Source: ZC4RG30 sp049841155 (lineage in GTDB: Bacteria; Pseudomonadota; Gammaproteobacteria; Steroidobacterales; Steroidobacteraceae). From it: DNA of 64,000 nt. Every line of letters starts with the position of its first letter. The first letter of the stretch is position 1. Under the pieces are notes generated by a model that searched no databases, was not told where the DNA came from, and saw only the letters and a program-made list of their open reading frames with translations. Of this stretch, positions 34,169 to 42,036 are shown in pieces. The DNA lies in contig JASGHI010000003.1 in NCBI GenBank assembly GCA_049841155.1, positions 434,001 to 498,000 of the forward strand, read 5' to 3'. The translations under genes were made by a program, and so were the position numbers.

Positions 34169-34909
34169 TCAAGGCATCAGCATTCCGCCGTTGACCGCTA
34201 GGGTCTGGCCGGTGACATAGGCCGCCCCCGGGGAGGCAAGGAACAGCACCGCCTCTGCGATCTCCTCCGGGCGCCCCAGCCGGCCGGCCGGGATCTGCGT
34301 TAGCAGCTCCGTGCGCACCTGCTCGCCCAGATTCTTCGTCATGTCGGTGTCGATGAAACCCGGCGCCACGGCATTTACCGTAACGTTGCGCGAGGCCAGC
34401 TCGCGTGCCATGGACTTGGTCATGCCGATCACGCCGGCCTTGGCCGCCGCATAGTTCACCTGGCCGGCGTTGCCCATCTGCCCAACCACCGAAGTGATGT
34501 TGATGATGCGGCCCTTGCGCTCCTTGAGCATGCGTTTGACGCACAGCTTGCTGAGCCGGAAGTTGGCCGACAGGTTGGTGTCGATCACCGCGCTCCAGTC
34601 CTCGTCCTTCATGCGCAGCAGCAGCGTGTCGCGCGTGATGGCGGCGTTGTTGACGAGGATGGTGGGCATGTCGCCGCTGGCCTCCAGGCGCTCCACCAGC
34701 GCCGTTATCGACGCCGTGTCGCTGACGTCGAGCACTTCGCCCCGGCCGCTGCCGCCCAGCTCCTGGCTGATGCGCGCGGCGCCTTCGGCGCTGGTGGCCG
34801 TGCCGATCACCTTCGCGCCGGCGGCTGCCAGCCGCCGCGCGATGGCCTGACCAATGCCGCGCGAAGCGCCGGTGACCAGCGCCGTCTCGCCCTTCAGCAA
34901 TGAATCCAT
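34169..34909 (-). CDS. fabG: 3-oxoacyl-ACP reductase
   Basis: NADPH-dependent short-chain dehydrogenase of 246 residues, the reductive step of fatty acid elongation. It has the cofactor motif VTGASRGIGQAIA near residues 12-24, NNAAITRD, the catalytic serine in NITSVVGQMGN, and the YAAAKAG motif. The C-terminal VTGQTLAVNGGMLM is typical of FabG. It lies 15 bases after fabD. Confidence 0.97.
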   Translation of the reverse strand: MDSLLKGETALVTGASRGIGQAIARRLAAAGAKVIGTATSAEGAARISQELGGSGRGEVLDVSDTASITALVERLEASGDMPTILVNNAAITRDTLLLRMKDEDWSAVIDTNLSANFRLSKLCVKRMLKERKGRIINITSVVGQMGNAGQVNYAAAKAGVIGMTKSMARELASRNVTVNAVAPGFIDTDMTKNLGEQVRTELLTQIPAGRLGRPEEIAEAVLFLASPGAAYVTGQTLAVNGGMLMP

Positions 34910-34924
34910 GTTGCTCGATCCCCG

Positions 34925-35863
34925 CTACTGCAATTGCGCCTGCACGGCGCGCAGCGACTCCATGTCCTGCAGCGCGAGGCAGTGGATTTCCGGCCGCTTC
35001 TCGATGCGGCGGTTGAGGCTGGTGAGCACCTTGCCCGGCCCGCACTCGATGAACTGTGTGAAGCCCGCGGCGGCGAGGCGGCGGATGAGCTCGGCCCAGC
35101 GCACCGGGCTTGCCAGCTGGCGCTGCAGCAGGCTGCGGATGTCCTGCACGTCGGTGTGGGCCGCGCCATCCACCGGGCTCCAGAAGGCCATCCGCGGCGC
35201 CGCGAGCCTGGCATCCTGCAGCAATGCCGCGAAGCTTTCGGCAGCGGGCCGCATCAGCGAACTGTGTGCGGGCACGCTCATCGGCAGCAGCACGGCGCGC
35301 TTGGCGCCGCGCGCCTTGCAGGCCTCCAGCGCGCGGTTCACCGCGCCGGCATGGCCTGCAATGACCATCTGCCCCGGCGCATTGAAGTTGACCGGTTCCA
35401 CCACCTCGCCACCGGCAGCCTCCGCACAGGCTGCGGCGATGGCCTCGTCCTCCAGGCCCAGCACTGCGGCGATGGCGCCCACGCCAATCGGCACGGCGTC
35501 CTGCATCAGCTCCGAGCGGTGGCGCACCAGACGCATGGCTTCGGTGAATTCCAGTACGCCGGCGGCCGTGAGCGCGGCGAACTCGCCGAGGCTGTGGCCG
35601 CACACTGCATCGGGCATCGCGCCGCCGGCATTGCGCCAGCAGCGCCACGTGGCAACCCCGGCCGCGAGCATCGCGGGCTGGGTGCGGGTGGTCTCGTTGA
35701 GTGTTTCGGCAGGTCCGTCGACGACCAGCTTCCACAGGTCGTAACCCAGCACCTGCGAGGCTTCATGGAAGGTCTGTTCCACCACCGGATCGCCGGCGGC
35801 CAGTGCTGCCACCATGCCCACCGACTGCGACCCCTGCCCCGGAAACACGAAAACGCGACTCAT
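34925..35863 (-). CDS. fabD: Malonyl-CoA:ACP transacylase
   Basis: Loads malonyl groups on the acyl carrier protein. The 312-residue protein has FPGQGSQSVGM at the start, the nucleophile in VCGHSLGEFAAL, and the histidine in MSVPAHSSLM. It heads the fab genes here; the plsX and fabH genes that usually precede it are not present. The gene upstream on the same strand, 27 bases away, is the rhombosortase. Confidence 0.96.
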   Translation of the reverse strand: MSRVFVFPGQGSQSVGMVAALAAGDPVVEQTFHEASQVLGYDLWKLVVDGPAETLNETTRTQPAMLAAGVATWRCWRNAGGAMPDAVCGHSLGEFAALTAAGVLEFTEAMRLVRHRSELMQDAVPIGVGAIAAVLGLEDEAIAAACAEAAGGEVVEPVNFNAPGQMVIAGHAGAVNRALEACKARGAKRAVLLPMSVPAHSSLMRPAAESFAALLQDARLAAPRMAFWSPVDGAAHTDVQDIRSLLQRQLASPVRWAELIRRLAAAGFTQFIECGPGKVLTSLNRRIEKRPEIHCLALQDMESLRAVQAQLQ

Positions 35864-35890
35864 CAGACCCCACCCTGAAACGGCCAGTGT

Positions 35891-36490
35891 TCAGTATAGC
35901 CTGCGCGCAAGGAGCAGTCCGGCAAGCGCTCCGCCCACCGCTCCGTACAGATGCGCGGCGGTGATGACCTGCGCAGTGCCGGAGAACGGCAGCGGTCCCT
36001 GCCACTGTTCCCACAGCAGCTTCGCCGCGAATACCGCTGCGGCCACCCAGCCCGCCGTGGGCTGCGTGCGGATCAGCGCCACGCAGCCGGCGGCGAAGAT
36101 GCCGTGCAGCACGCCGGAAGCTCCGACATACCACTGCAGCTGCGGCTGCAGCCACCACAGGCCGGCGCCGATGCCGGTTGCAATGGCGGCGAGCACCAGG
36201 CACCACTGGCGTGCGCTGTAGCTGCGGGCGAACAGCGCCCACAGCAGCGCCAGGCCGGCCGCATTCACCAGCGCATGCCGCGCATCGAGGTGCACCAGAT
36301 GGGCTGTCGCGAGGCGCCACCACTGCCCCGAGGCAATCTGGCTGCGCTGGTATTGCCAGGCATCGCGCCAGGCATCGCCGCCGGTCAGCGGCAGCAGCAG
36401 CAGCGCCAGCGCCGCGACCAGCCACAGGCCATACCGGCCGTCGCAATTCAGCGACCGCAAAAACCGGGCAAATCCGTTGTCTGCGTTCAC
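35891..36490 (-). CDS. rrtA: Rhombosortase-type rhomboid intramembrane serine protease
   Basis: A protein of about 199 residues with six hydrophobic segments. The catalytic serine is in YVGASGVLHGIFAAG and the histidine in ITAAHLYGAVGGALAG. WWRLATAHLVHLDARHALVNAAGLALLW (key: HLVHL and HALVN) is a family hallmark. Rhombosortases cut the GlyGly-CTERM tail of proteins exported by type II secretion. Divergent placement 58 bases from gspG supports this role; no GlyGly-CTERM substrate is encoded in the window. The GTG at 36490 is chosen; an ATG at 36529 would add 13 residues. Family assignment is by eye. Confidence 0.8.
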   Translation of the reverse strand: MNADNGFARFLRSLNCDGRYGLWLVAALALLLLPLTGGDAWRDAWQYQRSQIASGQWWRLATAHLVHLDARHALVNAAGLALLWALFARSYSARQWCLVLAAIATGIGAGLWWLQPQLQWYVGASGVLHGIFAAGCVALIRTQPTAGWVAAAVFAAKLLWEQWQGPLPFSGTAQVITAAHLYGAVGGALAGLLLARRLY

Positions 36491-36548
36491 GTACCGGACG
36501 GAACCCTTTGTTATGATCGGCCGCGACATCACCGGGCCAGGACACAGT

Positions 36549-36983
36549 ATGACTCCCGTCTCACGCGCGCTGCAGCGCGGCTTCACGCTGATCGAGATCA
36601 TGGTCGTGGTCGTGATCATCGGCCTGCTGGCGGCCATCATCGGTCCGCAGGTGGCCGGGCGCGCCGACCAGGCCAAGGTCACCAAGGCGCAGTCGGACAT
36701 CGCGGCGCTGGAGACGGCGCTGACCATGTACAAGCTCGACAATTCCCGCTACCCCACCACCGAGCAGGGTCTGCGCGCACTGGTCGAGAAGCCGCAGGAT
36801 GCGCGCAACTGGAAGGCCGGCGGCTACCTGCGCCGCGCGAGCAAGGATCCCTGGGGCAACGACTACCAATACCGGTATCCCGGTGAACATGGCGAGATCG
36901 ACATCTTCTCGTTGGGCGCCGATGGCCAGCCCGGTGGCGAAGGTCTGGATGAGGACATCGGCAACTGGTCGGTCGAGAAGTAG
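36549..36983 (+). CDS. gspG: Type II secretion major pseudopilin GspG
   Basis: A 144-residue pseudopilin. The prepilin peptidase motif is RGFTLIEIMVVVVIIGLLAA, with cleavage expected after Gly and E at position 5. The conserved DNSRYPTTEQGLRALVEKP and DPWGNDYQYRYPGEHGEID complete the family signature. It forms the shaft of the periplasmic pseudopilus. AGGA lies 6 bases before the ATG. It is the first gene of an eight-gene operon; gspC, D, E and F are not here. Confidence 0.97.
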   Translation: MTPVSRALQRGFTLIEIMVVVVIIGLLAAIIGPQVAGRADQAKVTKAQSDIAALETALTMYKLDNSRYPTTEQGLRALVEKPQDARNWKAGGYLRRASKDPWGNDYQYRYPGEHGEIDIFSLGADGQPGGEGLDEDIGNWSVEK

Positions 36984-37509
36984 CCCGCGCGGCTTCACGC
37001 TGATCGAGATGCTGGTCGTGGTGCTGATCATCGGCATCATGGCGGCCGGCATCACGCTGTCGCTGGGCGTGATGGGCGATGACCACGGGCTGCAGACCGA
37101 ACGCGACCGCCTGCTCGCCCTCATGGGCCAGCTGCGCGAGCAGGCCGGCATGCAGAACCGCGAGTTCGGCATGCGCTGCTTCGATGGCGGGTACGAGTTC
37201 CTGGTGCTGGATGCAAGACATGCCCGCTGGGAAACACTGGAAAACGATCCGCTGATGCGCCGGCGCAAGCTGCCGGCGGGGCTGCAGCTGGAGCTGGCGG
37301 TCGAAGGACGCCGCGCCGAGCTGCCCAAGGCCGACGAGGAAAACCCCGCGCCGCAGATATTGCTCTACTCCAGCGGCGAGACCAGTTCCTTCGAGCTGAC
37401 GCTGCGGCGCGAGGAGCAGGCCGGAAGCCGGCAGCGCGGCGAGGCGGTCAAGATCCTGCCCGATGCCAGCGGCAAGCTGGTGACGCAACCACCGGCCGTG
37501 GCCTCCTGA
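36949..37509 (+). CDS. gspH: Type II secretion minor pseudopilin GspH
   Basis: A protein of about 186 residues with the prepilin motif PRGFTLIEMLVVVLIIGIM after a short leader. Later segments (LGVMGDDHGLQTERDRLLALMGQ; key GDDHGLQTERDRL) and MQNREFGMRCFDGGYEFLVLD match GspH. The ATG at 36949 lies 35 bases inside gspG and is preceded by AAGG. No later start before the prepilin motif fits, so the overlap is probably real. Confidence 0.9.
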   Translation: MRTSATGRSRSSPRGFTLIEMLVVVLIIGIMAAGITLSLGVMGDDHGLQTERDRLLALMGQLREQAGMQNREFGMRCFDGGYEFLVLDARHARWETLENDPLMRRRKLPAGLQLELAVEGRRAELPKADEENPAPQILLYSSGETSSFELTLRREEQAGSRQRGEAVKILPDASGKLVTQPPAVAS

Positions 37510-37991
37510 TGGTCACGCGCCGGCTGGCAGGCTTCACGCTGATCGAGGTGCTGGTGGCCCTGGTGATCGTGGCTTTCGGCATCGGGGCACTGCTCACCAC
37601 CCTGACCTCCTCCGCGGACAATCTCTCCTATTTGCGCGACAAATCCCAAGCGGAGTGGATTGCGCTGAACCGCATCAGCGAACTGCGCCTGTCGCGTGCG
37701 CAGCCCAAAGTCGGCGAGAGCAGCGGAGACATCGAATACGCGGGCTCGAAATGGCGCTGGCGGCAGAAGGTGGCCGATCAGGGCATGGCCGGCCTGTTCC
37801 GCATCGAGGTGGAGATTGCGCGGCTGCGGACCGCGGATTCGCGGGGCGATGCGGCAGAGCCGGCACTGGCTACGGCGATCGGCTTTTTCGGGCAGAGGGT
37901 GGCCTACCCCAGCACGCCTTTCGATCCGGACTGGTCGCTGTCGAGCCTCCCGGCGCCCGGCAGCGCTGCGCCGGGCGGCAATACACCATGA
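37509..37991 (+). CDS. gspI: Type II secretion minor pseudopilin GspI
   Basis: A 160-residue minor pseudopilin of the tip complex with GspJ and GspK. The prepilin motif is LAGFTLIEVLVALVIVAFGIG, and the typical LRDKSQAEWIALNRISELRL follows. It shares one base with the end of gspH and overlaps gspJ as ATGA. The Pro/Gly-rich tail of about 20 residues is longer than in common GspI. Confidence 0.93.
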   Translation: MVTRRLAGFTLIEVLVALVIVAFGIGALLTTLTSSADNLSYLRDKSQAEWIALNRISELRLSRAQPKVGESSGDIEYAGSKWRWRQKVADQGMAGLFRIEVEIARLRTADSRGDAAEPALATAIGFFGQRVAYPSTPFDPDWSLSSLPAPGSAAPGGNTP

Positions 37992-38596
37992 AGCGCAGCA
38001 GCGGCTTCACGCTCATCGAGCTGCTGGTGGCCGTGCTCATCACGGCCATTCTCGTCACGCTGGGCTACAGCGCGCTGGAGCAGGCATTGCGCAACCGCGA
38101 GACCGTGCAGGCCAATGCCGCAAGGCTCGCTGCCGTGCAGGGCGCCATGCGCGCCTTCCTGCAGGATTTCGGGCAGCTGGCGCCGCGGCCGGTGCGCGAG
38201 CCGCTGGGAGCAGGCTACCAGCCTGCGCTGCTGGCCGATGCGCACCACGCCGTGCTCACGCGCGGCGGCTTTGCCAACCCTGCCGGCGTGCAGCGCACCA
38301 CCTTGCAGCGCGTGCGCTATGTGCTGGAAGAAGGCACGCTGTATCGCGAGCAGTGGCCGGTGCTGGATGCCCTGCTCGATCCGCCTCCGCAGCGCCGCGC
38401 GCTGATCGATGGCGTCAAGACTTTCTCGCTGCGCTTCCTGAACGATGGCCGCAACTGGCAGGACACCTGGCCGCCGGCGGTGCTGCAGGCGACGCCCGGT
38501 GACCGCGAACTGCGCTGGCTGCCCCAGGCGGTGGAGGTGACGCTGGAGCTCGAAGACTGGGGCCGGCTGATCCGCCTGGTGGAGGTCGCCGGATGA
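37988..38596 (+). CDS. gspJ: Type II secretion minor pseudopilin GspJ
   Basis: A 202-residue minor pseudopilin. The prepilin motif is SSGFTLIELLVAVLITAILV. AMRAFLQDFGQLAPRPVRE and LQRVRYVLEEGTLYREQWPVLD are GspJ-type segments, as is the C-terminal LRWLPQAVEVTLELEDWG. It overlaps gspI and gspK by 4 bases each. Confidence 0.94.
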   Translation: MKRSSGFTLIELLVAVLITAILVTLGYSALEQALRNRETVQANAARLAAVQGAMRAFLQDFGQLAPRPVREPLGAGYQPALLADAHHAVLTRGGFANPAGVQRTTLQRVRYVLEEGTLYREQWPVLDALLDPPPQRRALIDGVKTFSLRFLNDGRNWQDTWPPAVLQATPGDRELRWLPQAVEVTLELEDWGRLIRLVEVAG

Positions 38597-39540
38597 GGCG
38601 CCCGGGCATCAAGCAGCAGTCGGGCGTGGCGCTGATCACGGCGCTCATCGTGCTCGCCATTGCCACCGCACTCGCGGTGGCCATCGGCTACGACAGCGCT
38701 TTGACCGCACGCCGCAGCGTTGCCAGCATCTCGCTGGAGCAGAGCGTCGCGATCGCGCAGGGCGCCGAGGCGCTGGCCGCCTATGTCCTGCAGGAAGGCA
38801 AGAACGATCCTGCGGACACGCCCTCCGGGCGCTGGGCCACGCCCGTCCTGCCGCTCGAGGTTGCGCCGGATGTGACCATCGAGGCACAGCTCATCGACGA
38901 GACCGGCAAGTTCAATCTCAACACCTTGCTGGATGCCAATGGTGATCCCGACAAGGATGCGGTCATGGTGTTCACTCGCCTGCTGGAGCTGAGTCAGGTC
39001 GAGACGCACTGGGCGGCACTGCTGGTGGACTGGCTGGACCAGGACGACCGTCCTGCACCCGAAGGCGGCGAGGACAGCCTCTATACCGCCCAGATGCCGC
39101 CCTACCGTCCCCTCAACCGGCCCATCACCAGCGTGTCCGAACTGGAGCAGCTGCCGGGTTTCGGCCACGAGCGTTATCTCAAGCTGCTGCCGCATGTCAC
39201 GGCGCTGCCGCCGATGGCCAATACCATCAATGTCTGCACTGCCGACGGCTATGTGCTCGATGCGCTCAATGCCGTGAGCGTGCACAATCCCAACGAGGTG
39301 CAGTACAGCAAGATGGAGCCGGAGCAGCTGGCCATGGCGCGCACGGGGGCCTGCTTTCCGCCGAAGAGCGTACTGGCAGACGAACCCAAGATCAAAACGC
39401 GCATCAGCGAGAAATCGCAGTTCTTCCAGCTGCGCACCTGGGTGCGTATTGGCTTCGCCGAATTCGCCTTGTACAGTCTGATGTACCGCGACAGCGCCGG
39501 CCAGGTGCGGCCGGTGATGCGCACCTTCGGCACGGAATAA
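38593..39540 (+). CDS. gspK: Type II secretion minor pseudopilin GspK
   Basis: A 315-residue pseudopilin, much larger than the others, as expected for the tip subunit. Its N-terminal helix QSGVALITALIVLAIATAL lacks the glutamate at position 5, which is normal for GspK. IEAQLIDETGKFNLNTLL and the two helix-hairpin-helix-like stretches (SVSELEQLPGFGHERYLKLLP; key LPGFG) are family features. Confidence 0.95.
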   Translation: MRRPGIKQQSGVALITALIVLAIATALAVAIGYDSALTARRSVASISLEQSVAIAQGAEALAAYVLQEGKNDPADTPSGRWATPVLPLEVAPDVTIEAQLIDETGKFNLNTLLDANGDPDKDAVMVFTRLLELSQVETHWAALLVDWLDQDDRPAPEGGEDSLYTAQMPPYRPLNRPITSVSELEQLPGFGHERYLKLLPHVTALPPMANTINVCTADGYVLDALNAVSVHNPNEVQYSKMEPEQLAMARTGACFPPKSVLADEPKIKTRISEKSQFFQLRTWVRIGFAEFALYSLMYRDSAGQVRPVMRTFGTE

Positions 39541-39563
39541 ATCTCGAGGTTCCCTCAGGCGTC

Positions 39564-40802
39564 ATGGCAGATTGGCTGCTGTTCCGGTTACCGCGCGATG
39601 CTGCGCACACGCCCCACTGGCTGGTGGCGGACGAGCGCGGCCAGCTGCTCGCGGCGCCCTCCGTAGACACCGGGCCGGAGCTTGCCGCCGCAGCCCGGGG
39701 CCGGCAGGTGGCACTGGTGGTGCCGGGGGCCGATGTACTGCAGCTGGTGGCCAACCTGCCGCAGGCCGGCGAAGCGCGGCTGCAGCAGCTGGCGCCGTTC
39801 GCGCTCGAAGACCAGGTTTCCGAAGACATCGAGACCCTGCATTTCGCGCTCGGCGCGCGCAACGCGGCCAGCGGCGACACTCCCGTGCAGGTGGTCTCGC
39901 GCGCGCTGCTCGATGAATGGCTGGCGCGGGCGCGCTCCTTCGGGCTCGAGCCGGCTGCCGTGTATGCCGACAGCGAGCTGGCGCCGTATCTGCCTGCGCA
40001 TCTCACCCTGCTCATCGACGAGGATCACCTGGTCCTGCGGCGCGACGGCGCCACGCCCGCGGTGCTGCCGGCGGCCGATCCCGCGCTGGCGCTGGATCTG
40101 GTGCTGGGCGCCGAAGCGGCGCCGGAAGATCTGCAGGTCGTCGTCTATGCCGCGCCCGAAGGCTGGCGCGAGCATGGAGCCAAGTTCGAAGCGCTGCGGC
40201 CGCGCGTCGCCACACTGAAAGTGCAGCTGTCGGCGGGCGGCGTGCTGCCGCTGCTGGCGCAGGGCCTGGCTGCGCCGGCTCGCATCAACCTGCTGCAGGG
40301 CAGTTACCGGGCGCGTACCGAATCCGGCACGTCATGGCGCCGCTGGCGCATGGCGGCCGCAGCGGCCGCCGTGCTGCTGCTGGTGCATGCCGGGGCCCGC
40401 ATCTGGGAGCTGCAGCGGCTGCGCGGCGCCGAGCGCGCGCTGGATGCCGCCATCGCGCAGGCGGCCGCGGTGGCGCTGCCGGGTGAGCCGCTGGGCGGCG
40501 ACCTGCGCCGCCGGGTCGAACAGCGCCTGCAGCTTGCCGGCTCCGGCGGTCGTGGCCAGGGCGAGTGGCTGCATGTGCTGGCAGCCGTCGCCGCGGCCCA
40601 TGACAACGTGCCCGTGACGCGCATCGATGGCCTGGATTTCAAGCCCGGCGAAATGCAGTTGCGCATCACCGGTCCGGATGCCACCAGCCTCGAGCAGCTC
40701 AGCCAGGCATTGCGCGCCAGCGGCTACACCGCGCAGGTGACCTCGGGCGCCAATGAAGGCCAGGGCTTCCACGGCCGCGTCGAGCTGAAGGCGGGATCAT
40801 GA
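39564..40802 (+). CDS. gspL: Type II secretion inner-membrane platform protein GspL
   Basis: A 412-residue protein with an actin-like cytoplasmic domain (about 1-250), which docks the secretion ATPase. A membrane helix WRMAAAAAAVLLLVHAGARI lies near residues 256-275, followed by a periplasmic ferredoxin-like domain. The motifs VVPGADVLQLVANLP, LQQLAPFALEDQVSEDIE and LNLLQGSYRAR-type ending (here INLLQGSYRAR) are typical. It overlaps gspM by 4 bases. Confidence 0.93.
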   Translation: MADWLLFRLPRDAAHTPHWLVADERGQLLAAPSVDTGPELAAAARGRQVALVVPGADVLQLVANLPQAGEARLQQLAPFALEDQVSEDIETLHFALGARNAASGDTPVQVVSRALLDEWLARARSFGLEPAAVYADSELAPYLPAHLTLLIDEDHLVLRRDGATPAVLPAADPALALDLVLGAEAAPEDLQVVVYAAPEGWREHGAKFEALRPRVATLKVQLSAGGVLPLLAQGLAAPARINLLQGSYRARTESGTSWRRWRMAAAAAAVLLLVHAGARIWELQRLRGAERALDAAIAQAAAVALPGEPLGGDLRRRVEQRLQLAGSGGRGQGEWLHVLAAVAAAHDNVPVTRIDGLDFKPGEMQLRITGPDATSLEQLSQALRASGYTAQVTSGANEGQGFHGRVELKAGS

Positions 40803-41290
40803 ACACCGCGGCGCTGCGCCAGTGGTACGAATCACGCGAGCCGCGCGAGCAGCGCATCCTGCTGATCGGCGGCGTGCTTGCCGTGCTCATCCTGCTGGCC
40901 GGCGTGCTGCTGCCGCTGAACCGCTCAGTGGCCGCCGCGGCGTCCCGGGTCGAGCGCAAACAGGCGGATCTGACCTTCCTGCGCGATGTAGGTCCGAGGC
41001 TGGCCAGCGCCGGACCTGCGCCGGTGGTGCCGCAGAATGTCGAATCCCTGGTGGTGCTGGTGGACCGCTCCGCGCGCGAATCCGGCCTGGGCCAGTCGCT
41101 GACCGGCAGCCAGCCCAATGGTGAAGGCCGGCTGCGGGTGGAGTTCCAGAAAGCGGATTTCAACGCCTGGGTGGCCTGGCTGGCGCGCCTGGTCAACCAG
41201 CATGGCCTGCGCGTGGAGGCCGCCACCACCGAAGCCACTGCCGAACCGGGTGTGGTCAACGCCACGGTCATCGTCCGCCTGCGCTCGTGA
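40799..41290 (+). CDS. gspM: Type II secretion inner-membrane protein GspM
   Basis: A 163-residue protein with a short cytoplasmic tail containing LRQWYESREPREQRILLIGG, one membrane helix and a periplasmic ferredoxin-like domain. The C-terminal FNAWVAWLARLVNQHGLRVEAA is the GspM signature. It pairs with GspL in the platform. Overlaps join it to gspL and gspN. Confidence 0.93.
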   Translation: MNTAALRQWYESREPREQRILLIGGVLAVLILLAGVLLPLNRSVAAAASRVERKQADLTFLRDVGPRLASAGPAPVVPQNVESLVVLVDRSARESGLGQSLTGSQPNGEGRLRVEFQKADFNAWVAWLARLVNQHGLRVEAATTEATAEPGVVNATVIVRLRS

Positions 41291-42036
41291 GCCCTTCCCT
41301 CCTGCGCTGGGCGCTGCCCGGCGTTGCGGCATTCCTGCTGGTGCTGCTGGTGCGTCTGCCCGCCGCGTGGCTGCTGCCGCTGCTGCCTTCCGCGCTGACC
41401 TGCACGGCCCCCGAAGGCACGGTGTGGAATGGCCGCTGCATGGGCATGCAGCTGCGCACCGGCGCGCCGGACCAGGCGCTGGCGCTGGATCGCGTGGGCT
41501 GGGTGCTGCGGCCCACCGCACTGCTGCGTGGCCGCCTGGCGGCGCAGCTGCAGCTGGCGCGGGCCGGTGGCGAAGCCAGCGGGCTAGTGAGCTGGCGTCC
41601 GCGCAGCCTGCAGGTGGATGCTCTCAGTGGCCGCCTGCCCATGGACCGGCAGCTGGCGCCGATGCTGCCGGCAGGCTGGCAGGGCCAGCTCCTGGCCGAT
41701 GAGCTTTCCTTCACTGTGGAGGGCGGGCGCATCGCGCGCCTGCAGGGCATGGCCGGCGTGCAGCAGCTGCAGGATGCCCAGGGCACCGCGCTGGGCAGCT
41801 ACGAACTGAAGTTCGCCGCGGATCCGGCCGGTCCGCCGTTTGCGGGGCAGCTGCATGACAGCGGCGGCCCGCTGTCCGTGCAAGCCGCGGTGCGTGTCGA
41901 GCCGCAGGGCGCCTGGCAGGTCGATGGCCGCGTGGCACCGCGCGCCGATGCAGCGCCAGGCCTCGTGAAACAGCTGCGCCTGCTGGGCCTGCCCGCCGCC
42001 GATGGCAGCTATCCGTTCTCGCTTGCCGGCGAGTGA
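41287..42036 (+). CDS. gspN: Type II secretion protein GspN
   Basis: A 249-residue protein with an N-terminal membrane anchor (LPGVAAFLLVLLVRLPAAWLL; key residues LLVRLPAAWLL). CTAPEGTVWNGRCMGMQL and the late RLLGLPAADGSYPFSLAGE-type ending (here LRLLGLPAADGSYPFSLAG) are characteristic of GspN. Its exact role is not settled; some systems lack it. It ends the operon and overlaps the 3' end of the convergent helicase gene by 28 bases. Confidence 0.9.
   Translation: MSPSLLRWALPGVAAFLLVLLVRLPAAWLLPLLPSALTCTAPEGTVWNGRCMGMQLRTGAPDQALALDRVGWVLRPTALLRGRLAAQLQLARAGGEASGLVSWRPRSLQVDALSGRLPMDRQLAPMLPAGWQGQLLADELSFTVEGGRIARLQGMAGVQQLQDAQGTALGSYELKFAADPAGPPFAGQLHDSGGPLSVQAAVRVEPQGAWQVDGRVAPRADAAPGLVKQLRLLGLPAADGSYPFSLAGE

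Noticed and set aside
34032..35735. 567-codon minus-strand frame overlapping fabG and fabD
   Set aside because: It runs in a different frame through both genes, giving low-complexity sequence; FabG and FabD motifs fix the correct frames.
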